From assembly GCA_017455685.1 (NCBI GenBank), contig JAFSZH010000021.1, positions 1 through 64,000 of the forward strand: DNA of 64,000 nt, read 5' to 3'. Each line of letters begins with the position of its first letter. The stretch's first letter is position 1. The notes below the pieces were generated by a model. That model saw only the letters and a list, made by a program, of their open reading frames with translations. It was not told the DNA's origin and ran no database searches. Position numbers and translations under genes: made by a program. The stretch is from Oscillospiraceae bacterium (GTDB lineage: Bacteria; Bacillota; Clostridia; Oscillospirales; Oscillospiraceae). Of this stretch, positions 1 through 8,458 are shown in pieces.

Positions 1-626
1 GCGTCCTGCATGGCGATATTCACCAGCATGATCCCCAGGTCCTCCTTCTCCAGGCGGGTGACGATCTTGTCCCGGATGGCGGACTGGATCTCCGCCTTGC
101 CGGTGGTGATCACGTCGTCCACGCCGTAGAGGCCGATGGTGTCGCGGATATAGCTCTGGCAGAGCATTTTCAGGATCTGCTCAGGCTCCCGGCTGTTGTA
201 GAGATACTTGACCGGATCGGTGATGCGGTACTCCACGTAGAAATCCACGTTGACGAAGTTGAAATCCACGCTGATCATCAGGGACTCGTCCTCGATGCTC
301 GCGTTGTTGTCCAGATTGTAGCCGATGGCAAAGCCCTGGGTCGCCTTGCTGACGATGGTCTTCTGCTGGATCAGCGGGATGCGGAATTTCAAGCCCGGGG
401 TGCTCACCACGGTGGGCTTGCCAAAGGTGGTGATGACCGCGTACTCGTCCTCCTGCAGCTGGTAGACCGAGGTGAAAGCCAGCGCTCCCACCAGCAGAAG
501 GAGCACGATAGGGATCACGATCCGCTTCACGGCGGCGGGACCTTTGGGAGATGATTCCTTCTTCCGCGGCGTGAAGAAGATCAGCAGCAGGGCCAGCGCC
601 AGAACGATAAGAAAAATCAGGGGCAT
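1..626 (-). CDS. SPFH/band-7 membrane protein, HflK-like (3' end outside window)
   Basis: Reads from an ATG at 626, preceded by GAAAGGAGAC, and stays open to the window edge, so the C-terminus is missing. Residues 1-20 and about 33-52 are two hydrophobic segments separated by a basic stretch (TPRKKESSPKG). After them comes the SPFH core, with EDEYAVITTFGKP and later VDFNFVNVDFYVEYRITDP, typical of HflK/prohibitin-type proteins that form membrane rings and modulate FtsH or organise membrane microdomains. The HflK label is by family resemblance; a flotillin or other SPFH subgroup cannot be excluded without the C-terminus. The gene has its own promoter and is separated from the cohesin unit by about 225 bp. 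Confidence 0.85.
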   Translation of the reverse strand, partial: MPLIFLIVLALALLLIFFTPRKKESSPKGPAAVKRIVIPIVLLLLVGALAFTSVYQLQEDEYAVITTFGKPTVVSTPGLKFRIPLIQQKTIVSKATQGFAIGYNLDNNASIEDESLMISVDFNFVNVDFYVEYRITDPVKYLYNSREPEQILKMLCQSYIRDTIGLYGVDDVITTGKAEIQSAIRDKIVTRLEKEDLGIMLVNIAMQD

Positions 627-668
627 ATGACCGTCTCCTTTCTTCGTTTGTTTCTTCCTCTTGAGAAA

Positions 669-697
669 AGAATAGCATATTCCGCCTCTCTTTACAA
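669..697 (-). promoter_or_regulatory. Promoter of the SPFH gene
   Basis: On the minus strand TTGTAA (692-697) and TATTCT (669-674) are separated by 17 bp. A TG one base before the -10 makes an extended -10. The predicted start lies about 35 bp upstream of the start codon. Confidence 0.6.
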
Positions 698-797
698 GAA
701 GCCGCGATCCGATGCGCAGTTTTCCCCCGCCGATCCGCACTTTTTGAGCAGTTTTTGCAGTTTGCCCGAGTTTTATCCATAATATTCTTTATATATT

Positions 798-836
798 GCT
801 GAAAGGGGCCCTTCGCCGCAGCGAAGAGTCCCTTTA
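798..836 (-). terminator. Hairpin after the cohesin gene
   Basis: The inverted repeat AAAGGG..CTTCGC / GCGAAG..CCTTT starts about 15 bp after the cohesin gene stop. It lacks a good downstream U-run, so it may be an inefficient terminator. Confidence 0.45.
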
Positions 837-851
837 AAAAGCGACAATGCG

Positions 852-1937
852 TTATCTGTCCCGGTTCCGGCTCTTCCGGGAGGTAAGGGCGCGGACCATC
901 GCCGTGCCCAGCACGGCGGCGGTGAGGAAAAACGCTCCCGCCGCCACGGCCAGGACCTTGACCAGATAGCGCAGCTCCTCATTTTCTTCCCGGAGCTGCT
1001 CCAGCTCCCCATTGGATGCCGGCGTGGGCGACGGGGTGGGTTTCGCCGTCGGGGAGGCCGTGGGCGACGGGGTGGGCGACGCGGTGGGGGCGGCCGAGGG
1101 CGAAGCGGAGGGGGACGCGTCCGGGCTCTCGTCAGGCTCGGGCGCGGGCGTTTCCGTGGGAGCGGGCGCTGCGCTCCGGACAGGGGCCGCGCTCGCAGGC
1201 GCGGTCTCAGCCGCCAGCCGGGTCACGGCGAGGGTATAAACCTTTTGTGCTCCGTTCCCGGCGGTGACGGTGACGGTCACAGTATTCATCCCCACGTTCA
1301 GCCAGTCGTTGCCCCGGACGACGTAGGACGCGGCCTCGTCGCTCTTCACAGGCGTTACCGCCAGCCACCCGGCGCTGTTGGGTACCGTCACGGAATAGTC
1401 GGTGACAGCAGAGGAAAAGGCAGGCGACAGGGCCCCCGGATCGATATACAGCGCCGCCAGGTCACAGTTGGAGGAGGCGGCGGTGATCGTCACCACGGAG
1501 CTGTGGCTCATATACTCCACGCTCATCTCGTCACCCCCCGCGTCGCTGGCCGAGCAGGCCGTGGGCCGGACGGAGGCGGAGCCCTGGTTCAGAGCGGTAA
1601 AGGTCAGGTTCAGAGAGAAGCGTCCCTCCCCGCTGCCGCAGTAATCCACGATATGCAGCGAGCCCGTCCCCGGCTGGACGGCGGTGTTGCCCAGACCTCC
1701 GGACCAGCCGGTGTAGTTCAGCCGGTCGGTATCGTAGACCAGCGTCAGGTCGATGCCTGCCACCGCCGCCGTAGAATATACGTTTACGGTGACGCTTCCG
1801 CCCACCAGCACGGAGGGGTCGGAGAACATGATGTCCGTACCCGCCGCGCTCGCCCTGCTGCCGGGACCGCCGGACAGCAAGGTCAGCACGAGAATCCAGA
1901 GAGCAAGCCGCAGAATCATGTCATGCCGTTTCTTCAT
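852..1937 (-). CDS. Membrane-anchored cohesin-domain protein
   Basis: 361 residues, started by ATG with AAGGAGG upstream. Order of parts: signal peptide (about 1-32); cohesin-like domain (about 34-152, with GGSVTVNVYS and DLTLVYDTDRLNY); cadherin-like beta-sandwich (about 158-240, ending KVYTLAVTR); a long Pro/Ser/Thr/Ala linker with SPTPSPT-type repeats (about 243-308); a short heptad stretch LEQLREENEELRYL; and a C-terminal membrane helix followed by SRKSRNRDR. The protein should display a cohesin outside the cell on a stalk. The gene lies 12 bp downstream of a dockerin-bearing glucosaminidase, so it is the natural receptor for that enzyme. Cohesin is read from pattern, not from a profile search; the pairing is inferred from adjacency. 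Confidence 0.8.
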   Translation of the reverse strand: MKKRHDMILRLALWILVLTLLSGGPGSRASAAGTDIMFSDPSVLVGGSVTVNVYSTAAVAGIDLTLVYDTDRLNYTGWSGGLGNTAVQPGTGSLHIVDYCGSGEGRFSLNLTFTALNQGSASVRPTACSASDAGGDEMSVEYMSHSSVVTITAASSNCDLAALYIDPGALSPAFSSAVTDYSVTVPNSAGWLAVTPVKSDEAASYVVRGNDWLNVGMNTVTVTVTAGNGAQKVYTLAVTRLAAETAPASAAPVRSAAPAPTETPAPEPDESPDASPSASPSAAPTASPTPSPTASPTAKPTPSPTPASNGELEQLREENEELRYLVKVLAVAAGAFFLTAAVLGTAMVRALTSRKSRNRDR

Positions 1938-1949
1938 TTCTATTCCTCC

Positions 1950-3746
1950 TTACTCCGGCAGGGTGCCGGCGCCGAGAAGATAGTTCCGGATACGGATGAG
2001 ATCGTTGATCTGTACCGTGCCGTTCCGGTCCGCGTCCGCCGAGCGAAGGGCGTTCCCCGTCAGCGGCGCCGTGCCGATGAGGTGATTCCGGAGCCGGATG
2101 AGGTCGTTGATCATCACTTTCCCATCCCCGTTCACGTCCCCGATGCGGATCGCCGGGGCGGGGGTCGGCGTCGGCGACGGGCTGGGCGTGGGAGCCGTCA
2201 CCGGCTCCACTACCACCGGTTCGTCCGTGGGCAGCGGCTCGCTCCCGTCGGGACGGACGATATGGACGGTATAAACCGCCGCGGCTCCGTTCTCTGCCGT
2301 CACGGTGACAGCCACGACGTTGTCTCCGGGCGCGAGGGCGATCTCTCCTCCGCCGCTGACCCGGGCCCCGCCGTAGGCCGCCCGGGCGTCCAGTTGAAGG
2401 GACCCGGTTTCCGGGGAGACGATGACGGTGTATTCCGTCACGTCCCGGTGGAATTCCGGCGCCATGGTCCCCGCACTGACGGTCAGTGAGCCGAGCTTGG
2501 CGTTGGGCGAGCCGTCGCCCCCCGGCAGGGGGCTGGGCTGGGACGGCATGCCGGTATAAACCGGGATGCTGAAAACCAGCGGCAGGGCGCGCATGCTCTC
2601 GGAATAGGCCCGTGAGAGAAGCTGTCCCTCACTCTTTGCCCCGGCCACGTTGGTCATGTACTGGTTGCGGTACATGTTCGCGCCCTGGACGTTGAAGCGC
2701 TTGAGATACAGCGTCGTCTGTCCGGCGTTTACGTAGTTGAGGGCGTAAAACTCCGCGCCGCCCGCGATGGCCCTGGCCAGAGTGGTCCAGGGCCGGCCAT
2801 AAGAGGTGCCCGCCCCGTTGCTGCCGCCGGCGGCGTACCAGAGCCCCCGCTCCACGGCGGAGAAGCCCGGCGTCTTGTAGGCCCCGATGTTGAAGGCATT
2901 GTACACCCCCGGGAACCGGGGATTCGTGCCGGTGATGCTCTGGGAGTTCCCCGCCGCACCCATTTCCTGGATCATCATGGCCGCCAGAACGTAAGGGTTG
3001 ACGCCGCAGGTCTGTCCGGCCTGAAAAAGGGTCTCTGTCAGGGTGTCGACGCCGTTGGAGGCGTCCTGATCCGCGTCATAGTCCTCCCGGCCCAGGAAAG
3101 TCCCGGCCGTCACGGAAGCCATGCCCTCCATGGTCTGGGTCTCCGCGTCGAAGCACTGGTCCAGGAACTGGAAAACGCTGCTGCTGTCCAGGGAGTTGCG
3201 GGGATCCATGTAGTAGGCGACGATCTCTCCGGAGGCTGCCACCCAGCCGCCGCTGTCCAGCTCGTTCCAGGTGCTGGTGGTCCAGTTATAGGCCCCGTCC
3301 TGGGTGGATTTCCAGGAAGAGACGGCGCTGCCCCATACCAGGCTGCGGCCCAGGACTGTTTCCTCCGCCACGGCGGAGGACCAGTCCGCTCCGGGAGTGA
3401 ACGGGCGGAAGCGCCAGCTGGGATAACTCTCGTGGAGAGTGCACAGAGGCGCTATGTAGGATTCCGGGAAGCCTGCCGCCCGCAGCGACGCTGCGAAGTC
3501 CTCCGCCTCGGTCGGCTCGTCGGCTGGTTCGGTCGGTACGGGATCGGGGGGCGTTTCCCCGGCCGCAGGCTCGGCGGTCGGAGTCTCCGGAGACACCGTG
3601 GGCTCCGGCGTCCCGGTAGGCGCGGCCGTGGCGTCGACGACAACGGCAACGTCTTCGCTGACGCCGGAGGCCAGCGCCCTGTCGGGGGCGAGCAGCGCCA
3701 GACACAGCAGCATCGCCGCGATCCGCCCGCTGTATTTCCGATGCAT
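1950..3746 (-). CDS. Dockerin-bearing N-acetylglucosaminidase (peptidoglycan hydrolase)
   Basis: 598 residues from the ATG at 3746 (AAAGGAGG eight bases upstream); an earlier in-frame ATG at 3785 has no ribosome site. Signal peptide about 1-26 (ending RALA), then a Pro/Thr/Glu-rich linker, then a catalytic domain of the clostridial glucosaminidase type. The segment AAMMIQEMGA carries the likely catalytic Glu, followed by GTNPRFPGVYNAFNIGA. Next is a cadherin-like sandwich (about 405-495) like the one in the neighbouring cohesin protein, a Pro-rich linker, and a C-terminal type I dockerin. Its two calcium loops, DVNGDGKVMIND and DADRNGTVQIND, are each followed by a helix LIRxRNxLxG. Predicted role: cleaving cell-wall glycan while docked on the adjacent cohesin. 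Confidence 0.88.
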   Translation of the reverse strand: MHRKYSGRIAAMLLCLALLAPDRALASGVSEDVAVVVDATAAPTGTPEPTVSPETPTAEPAAGETPPDPVPTEPADEPTEAEDFAASLRAAGFPESYIAPLCTLHESYPSWRFRPFTPGADWSSAVAEETVLGRSLVWGSAVSSWKSTQDGAYNWTTSTWNELDSGGWVAASGEIVAYYMDPRNSLDSSSVFQFLDQCFDAETQTMEGMASVTAGTFLGREDYDADQDASNGVDTLTETLFQAGQTCGVNPYVLAAMMIQEMGAAGNSQSITGTNPRFPGVYNAFNIGAYKTPGFSAVERGLWYAAGGSNGAGTSYGRPWTTLARAIAGGAEFYALNYVNAGQTTLYLKRFNVQGANMYRNQYMTNVAGAKSEGQLLSRAYSESMRALPLVFSIPVYTGMPSQPSPLPGGDGSPNAKLGSLTVSAGTMAPEFHRDVTEYTVIVSPETGSLQLDARAAYGGARVSGGGEIALAPGDNVVAVTVTAENGAAAVYTVHIVRPDGSEPLPTDEPVVVEPVTAPTPSPSPTPTPAPAIRIGDVNGDGKVMINDLIRLRNHLIGTAPLTGNALRSADADRNGTVQINDLIRIRNYLLGAGTLPE

Positions 3747-3803
3747 GCGCTCGCCTCCTTTTCCAAAAATGACAATAGATTTCAAATTGTTACTTTTGTC
3801 GTC

Positions 3804-3832
3804 ATGGTATCATCGAAGAAAAACGGCGTCAA
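3804..3832 (-). promoter_or_regulatory. Promoter of the glucosaminidase-cohesin unit
   Basis: TTGACG (3827-3832) and TACCAT (3804-3809) on the minus strand with a 17-bp spacer, about 60 bp before the start codon. Confidence 0.6.
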
Positions 3833-3885
3833 CTGACAATTCTTTCCATTATATTTGACTGTTTCAGAGATAAATCGGTTCATTG

Positions 3886-3920
3886 AGAAAAAACAACGCG
3901 GAGGCAGGTCTGCCTCCGCG
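3886..3920 (-). terminator. Rho-independent terminator of the wbp/LRR operon
   Basis: A near-perfect GC stem (3897-3920, CGCGGAGGCAG / CTGCCTCCGCG), followed on the minus strand by TTGTTTTTTC, just after the LRR-like gene stop at 3938. Confidence 0.85.
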
Positions 3921-3937
3921 TAATAACAGTATCAAAA

Positions 3938-5632
3938 TTATACAAACGGATTGGTGTCCCGGTACTGGTTTTCCTCGCCGGTGTAGGGATTGACGGGGAT
4001 CTCGTTGCCGTTCCAGTCGATGTAATACATATGAATGGCGTCGCGCATATCGAAGAAGGATTTGTCGCCCCGCCACACCTGATCCACCTCGCTGTCCTTC
4101 AGGTAGATCCTGGCGTCGGGAAGGGCTTCCCGCAGCTCCTCCACCTGCTGTTCCGTGAGCACACCGTAGGTCACCAGCAACAGCTTGAGATTGGTGCACT
4201 TCTTGAGCGTCTCAACGGCGGCTTCCTTGTCCCGGATATACCAGCATGTACCGATGTTCAGATACTGCAGGTTGGGCAGGTCCGCCAGAGCGGAAATATC
4301 TTCCACCTGGGACAGGAACATCTCCAGCCAGATCAGGTTGTCCAGCCCCCGCAGGTCGTCCAGATTCCGGACGGCGCACTTGCTGATCACCAGATATTCC
4401 AGCTCCGGAAGATAGTGCAGACAGGAGAGATTGCAGTGCCTGCTCACCAGCTTGCCCAGATCCATGGCCCGCATATGGGGACAGTACCGCAGCTCGTCCA
4501 GGGAGAAATTGTCCAGATCCAGGTCCTCACTGAACTTGTACGGCACGTTCCATTGGCTGAAGTAGGTGGCATCCGTACGCACGCCGAAGTGGCGCACCTG
4601 CACCATCCAGACGAATTCCACGTCCTCGTGGCGTTTGTTCAGCGCGTCCATGGTCTCGTTATCCACGCCGCACAGGCACATTTCCACTTTTTTCAGCCGG
4701 GGGAAATACGGCAGGGCGTTTTCGATTTCAGAAATATCCTCCACCGGGACACCGTTGAGGATCAGCTCCTCGGCCAGGGTGTCCGCCTCCACGCCGCAGA
4801 TGACCGTGTCCCAGCGCATCTCCGTCCCCGGCCGATAGTCGGCCAAGGCCCGGCGTCCCGCCTCCGACAGACCGCTGCCGGTGAGGTCCAGTTCCTGCAG
4901 CGTCGGCATCAGATCCAGCGCCTCTTTCAATTCCTCCAGAGAGGCGTCCGTCACCGGGTCCCCTGCCAGGGAGACGAAAACGCTGTCCGCCGGAAAGGTC
5001 TTCTCCCCCATCGGCACGTTCCATACAAACGCGAGGCTGGGGTATTCCGCCCGCAGGCGGGTCTGATCCGAAAGGGAAAGGATCCCGTCGGGCACAGTCA
5101 CGCTCTTCAGCCGGGAAAAATACCGCAGTCGTTCCGAGAGCTCCCGGCTGTCGACCGGGCCGCGCAGCTCAATCTCCGCCGCGTCGGCGGTATAGAGCGC
5201 CTCCCCCAGGGCGACCTGCCAGCGCACGGTCACCTCCGGATATGCCTTTTCCAGGGCGGCCAGGATCTCGTAATCCCGACAGTCCGACGCATCGATCTCC
5301 CGCAGACCGTGGAGATAAGCGAAAGCGGGCAGATCCTCTTTCCGGAGAGCGGAGATCGTCAGGCTCTCCGTGTCGTTCGGGTATTTCTCCCCGCCGATCC
5401 GCACGTTCCACAGGACGTCCGTCCCGGGAAGCGCCTGTTCCAGGCGGGAGACCTGCTCCGCCGTGACGTCCCTGCTCCGCAGGTCCACCGTCCGGGCATG
5501 GCGATAATACACGCGCCCGTCCACTACCGTAAAGAGCAGAAGAAAAACAACCCCCGCCAGACAAAGAAGGCCGAGAAGAAAGAGTCGTAACCCCAATTTA
5601 TTCATTTTGACACTTTTTTTCTCAGACGTCAT
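3938..5632 (-). CDS. Membrane-anchored extracellular LRR-like repeat protein (paralogue 1)
   Basis: 564 residues from the ATG at 5632, which has GAAAGG seven bases upstream; an ATG six codons earlier has a poor site. A short basic N-terminus and one membrane helix (LFLLGLLCLAGVVFLLLF) precede a long extracellular part. The first half is a series of about 70-residue units, each ending in a W-x-V-x-(I/L)-G-like strand (LWNVRIGGEKY, RWQVALGEALY, VWNVPMGEKTF, RWDTVICGVEA, VWMVQVRHFG). The second half has leucine-rich repeats (LEYLVISKCAVRNLDDL, LQYLNIGTCW). Near the C-terminus is FFDMRDAIHMYYIDWN. The protein at 27839-29749 shares the whole plan. Last gene of the wbp operon. The function is unknown; surface binding or organising polysaccharide export are guesses from context. 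Confidence 0.8.
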   Translation of the reverse strand: MTSEKKSVKMNKLGLRLFLLGLLCLAGVVFLLLFTVVDGRVYYRHARTVDLRSRDVTAEQVSRLEQALPGTDVLWNVRIGGEKYPNDTESLTISALRKEDLPAFAYLHGLREIDASDCRDYEILAALEKAYPEVTVRWQVALGEALYTADAAEIELRGPVDSRELSERLRYFSRLKSVTVPDGILSLSDQTRLRAEYPSLAFVWNVPMGEKTFPADSVFVSLAGDPVTDASLEELKEALDLMPTLQELDLTGSGLSEAGRRALADYRPGTEMRWDTVICGVEADTLAEELILNGVPVEDISEIENALPYFPRLKKVEMCLCGVDNETMDALNKRHEDVEFVWMVQVRHFGVRTDATYFSQWNVPYKFSEDLDLDNFSLDELRYCPHMRAMDLGKLVSRHCNLSCLHYLPELEYLVISKCAVRNLDDLRGLDNLIWLEMFLSQVEDISALADLPNLQYLNIGTCWYIRDKEAAVETLKKCTNLKLLLVTYGVLTEQQVEELREALPDARIYLKDSEVDQVWRGDKSFFDMRDAIHMYYIDWNGNEIPVNPYTGEENQYRDTNPFV

Positions 5633-5681
5633 AGAAAGGCCTTTCTTCATTCCGCGCAGCGGCGCGCGCAGATGTCAGGGA

Positions 5682-6704
5682 TCATACTTTCCGCCGCACG
5701 GCGGAGAACGCAAGCTTGATCAGCCAAGACAGCAGCATCAGCAGCACCAGGCGGAGCAGCGCCGCCGCCGCAAAGGGCAGATCCGGCGCCAGCTTTTCCG
5801 TCAGGATCATGACGGTGTTCTGGTTGAGATACATGAGATAGCTCAAAGAGCCGAGAAAGCCGGAGACGCCGTTGTCCATGATCCGGGACAGACCGCCCCG
5901 GCACAGGAAGAACACCGGCACCAGCGCCGCGATCCAAAGGATGGCCGCTCCGTCGCCCAGGCCCTGCCGGGCAAAAAAGAGGATCAGCAGACTTCCCGCA
6001 AACAGCGCCGTCTCTCCCGCCGTACGCAGCGCTTCGGGAATGCGGCGGCTCCACCGGGCCAGCGTCTCAAACGCGACGCACAGCTCGCAGCCGACGCCGA
6101 TCTCGGCGAAGGCCCGGAACAGGGTCACGGGCGCATATCGGTCCTGCGTCACGTCCACGGTGCCGAAGCGCCAGACGGAAAAGAGCAGCGCGGCCACGGC
6201 CGCCGGAACGACGAACCGGAGAAATACTTTCTCGTTGAAGCGAAGGAAGAAGACCACCGCCGCGGAGGCCCAGATCAGCGCGCTGACGAACCACAGAGGC
6301 CGCCCGATGCTGTAGGGCCGGATGAACGCCTGCAGTGCCAGGATATCCGGCAGGCCCCGGGTCAGAGCGCGGGTCAGAGAGATGCTGCCGGCAAGGAGCT
6401 TCGCGCCCATGAGCAGCAGCACCGAGATCAGGTACTCCGGATACAGCCGCACGTAGCGGCCCTTCAGATAAATCAGCGCCTCCCGGACGGGGGACTGCCG
6501 GGCGGGACGGATGCTCAGATGGCTGTAGAGCAGAAAGCCCGCCGTCAGAAAGAAGAATTCCACGCCCAGATACCCGCCGGTGAACGCCCGGGAGGAGGCG
6601 TATCCCCCGAACTCCCGGAAATGGAACAGAAACACGGCGCAGCAGAAGAGAAAGCGCAGCAGCTCTATGGCGTTGTTTTTCTCGCCGTCGGAACGGCTGT
6701 TCAT
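5682..6704 (-). CDS. Acyltransferase family 3 membrane protein
   Basis: 340 residues, about ten membrane helices, ATG with AGAAAGG upstream. The N-terminus (NAIELLRFLFCCAVFLFHF) and GGYLGVEFFFLTAGFLLYSHL are hallmarks of the OafA/YrhL-like acyltransferase 3 family. Its members transfer acyl (often acetyl) groups to sugars across the membrane. The gene lies 57 bp downstream of the aminotransferase and upstream of the LRR-like gene, within one operon, so the likely acceptor is the polysaccharide made by this locus. Substrate and acyl group cannot be read from sequence. Confidence 0.85.
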   Translation of the reverse strand: MNSRSDGEKNNAIELLRFLFCCAVFLFHFREFGGYASSRAFTGGYLGVEFFFLTAGFLLYSHLSIRPARQSPVREALIYLKGRYVRLYPEYLISVLLLMGAKLLAGSISLTRALTRGLPDILALQAFIRPYSIGRPLWFVSALIWASAAVVFFLRFNEKVFLRFVVPAAVAALLFSVWRFGTVDVTQDRYAPVTLFRAFAEIGVGCELCVAFETLARWSRRIPEALRTAGETALFAGSLLILFFARQGLGDGAAILWIAALVPVFFLCRGGLSRIMDNGVSGFLGSLSYLMYLNQNTVMILTEKLAPDLPFAAAALLRLVLLMLLSWLIKLAFSAVRRKV

Positions 6705-6761
6705 GTTACCTTTCTCCTCTCATGGCGTCAGGGCCGTTTATTATCGGGCACGGATCGACGA

Positions 6762-7892
6762 TTATTCCGTCAGGGCTTCACGCAGGGCGGCGGCCACCGT
6801 CTCCACGGTCCGGGCGTCCATATAGGGATGCATGGGCAGGGACAGCACCGTGGCGCAGAGCTCGTCGGTCACCGGGCAGTCCACGTACACCCTGTTGCCG
6901 GCAAAGGCGAGCTGGGTATGCATGGGCTTGGGGTAGTAGACCATGGTGGGGATGCCTTTGGCCTTCAGCGCCGCCTGCACGGCGTCCCGTTTGGAGGCGT
7001 CCTTCAGCCGGATCGTGTACTGGGCCCAGCTGGACAGCCATCTCTCCGGCACGGTGGGCAGGATCACGTCCATGCCGGCGAGGGCCTCGTTATACCAGCG
7101 GGCGACTTCGTTGACGTCATCCAGCTCGTAGCTCTCGAAGGCGTCCATTTTCACCAGCAGGATCGCCGCCTGGATGGTGTCCAGCCGGGAGTTCATGCCG
7201 ATACGGACGTTGTCGTATTTCATGGTGCCCTTGCCGTGGACGCACAGCGAGCGAATCAGCGCGGCGGTATCGTCGTCGTTGGTGAAGACCGCGCCGCCGT
7301 CGCCGTAGCAGCCCAAAGGCTTGGCCGGGAAGAAGGAGGTGGTGGCCATGTCGCCAAAGGCGCCGTTGCGCTTGCCATGATAGGCGCCGCCGAAGCCCTG
7401 GGCCGCGTCCTCCAGCATGTACAGGCCGTATTTCTTCGCCACGGCTTCGATGGCGCCGTGATCCGCGGGCAGGCCGAACAGGTCCACGTCGGTGACTGCT
7501 TTGGGAATGAGCTTTCCCTCCTCCTTCACCGCCAGAATGGCCTTTTCCAGACTATCGGCGTCGGCGTTGAAGGTGTCGGCGCACACGTCGTAGAACACCG
7601 GAGTGGCGCCGATGGCGGAGACCACCTCGCCGGTGGAGAAGAACGTGAAATCAGGCACGAACACTGCGTCCCCGGGGCCCACGCCCCAGGCCATCAGCGC
7701 CAGCTGCAGAGCGTCGGTGCCGTTGGCGCAGGCGATGCAGTGCTTCACGCCCACGTATTTGGCCAGCCGGTCCTCCAGTTCCTTTACCTGGGGGCCGCCG
7801 ATGTATTTGGAGGACGCCGCCACGGAGATCATGGCCTCGTCCATCCGGGGCTTCAACACCTCATACTGTTTTTGAAGATCACGAAACTGCAT
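6762..7892 (-). CDS. wbpE: DegT/DnrJ/EryC1 aminotransferase, WbpE type
   Basis: 376 residues, full length for the family. The PLP lysine is K191 in SFFPAKPLGCYGDGG, and the EDAAQGFGG motif that contacts PLP is present (about 161-169). In the Wbp pathway this enzyme converts the 3-keto sugar made by WbpB to UDP-GlcNAc3NA using glutamate. Its start codon overlaps the stop of the acetyltransferase upstream (TAATG), so translation is coupled. The WbpE call depends on the adjacent acetyltransferase, oxidoreductase, epimerase and dehydrogenase; alone it could only be called a sugar aminotransferase. Confidence 0.85.
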   Translation of the reverse strand: MQFRDLQKQYEVLKPRMDEAMISVAASSKYIGGPQVKELEDRLAKYVGVKHCIACANGTDALQLALMAWGVGPGDAVFVPDFTFFSTGEVVSAIGATPVFYDVCADTFNADADSLEKAILAVKEEGKLIPKAVTDVDLFGLPADHGAIEAVAKKYGLYMLEDAAQGFGGAYHGKRNGAFGDMATTSFFPAKPLGCYGDGGAVFTNDDDTAALIRSLCVHGKGTMKYDNVRIGMNSRLDTIQAAILLVKMDAFESYELDDVNEVARWYNEALAGMDVILPTVPERWLSSWAQYTIRLKDASKRDAVQAALKAKGIPTMVYYPKPMHTQLAFAGNRVYVDCPVTDELCATVLSLPMHPYMDARTVETVAAALREALTE

Positions 7893-8458
7893 TACTCTGC
7901 CTCCTTGAGACCGTTTTCATATTCCACATATTTCCTGCCGCAGTCGGAACACGCCAGCATATCGTCCAGCAGCGCGCCGCACTCGCAGGCCCAGCCCCGC
8001 CGACGGGCGGGGACGCCCAGCATCAGCGCATGGTCGGGCACGTCGTCCGTCACCACGGCCCCGGCGCCGATCAGCGCCCAGCGGCCGATGGTGTGGCCGC
8101 AGACCACGGTGGCGTTGGCGCCGATGGAGGCGCCCTCTTTCACCAGCGTCTTCTTGTATCCGGCCCGGCCCTTGGGGTACCTGGCCCGGGGGGTCAGGTC
8201 GTTGGTGAACACGCAGGACGGGCCGCAGAAAACGTAATCCTCCAGCTCCACCCCTTCGTAAAGGGAAACGTTGTTCTGCATCTTGCAGCCGTTGCCCACG
8301 CGGACGTTGTTGGAAACGTTCACGTTCTGACCCAGGGAGCAGTTTTCCCCGATGACCGCGCCGCTCTGGACGTGGCAGAAATGCCAGATCTTCGTCCCGG
8401 CGCCGATGGTCACGTCGTCGTCGATAAAGCTTGTCTCATGCACAAAGAAGTCGCTCAT
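7892..8458 (-). CDS. wbpD: Left-handed beta-helix N-acetyltransferase, WbpD type, with Cys-rich tail
   Basis: 188 residues of hexapeptide repeats (TIGAGTKIWHFCHVQSGAVI, then NCSLGQNVNVSNNVRVGNGC) in the WbpD/WlbB acetyltransferase pattern, including FTNDLTPRARYPKG and ASIGANATVVCG. Predicted to acetylate the 3-amino group of UDP-GlcNAc3NA using acetyl-CoA. The C-terminus adds CECG...CSDCG, a four-cysteine pair that looks like a small zinc ribbon. Its ATG overlaps the upstream stop (ATGA). Confidence 0.85.
   Translation of the reverse strand: MSDFFVHETSFIDDDVTIGAGTKIWHFCHVQSGAVIGENCSLGQNVNVSNNVRVGNGCKMQNNVSLYEGVELEDYVFCGPSCVFTNDLTPRARYPKGRAGYKKTLVKEGASIGANATVVCGHTIGRWALIGAGAVVTDDVPDHALMLGVPARRRGWACECGALLDDMLACSDCGRKYVEYENGLKEAE

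Noticed and set aside
5607..8237. An 876-codon plus-strand open frame opposite the LRR1, acyltransferase and wbpE genes
   Set aside because: It crosses several genes with clear families, has low-complexity Arg/Gln/Gly/His translation, and has no ribosome site.
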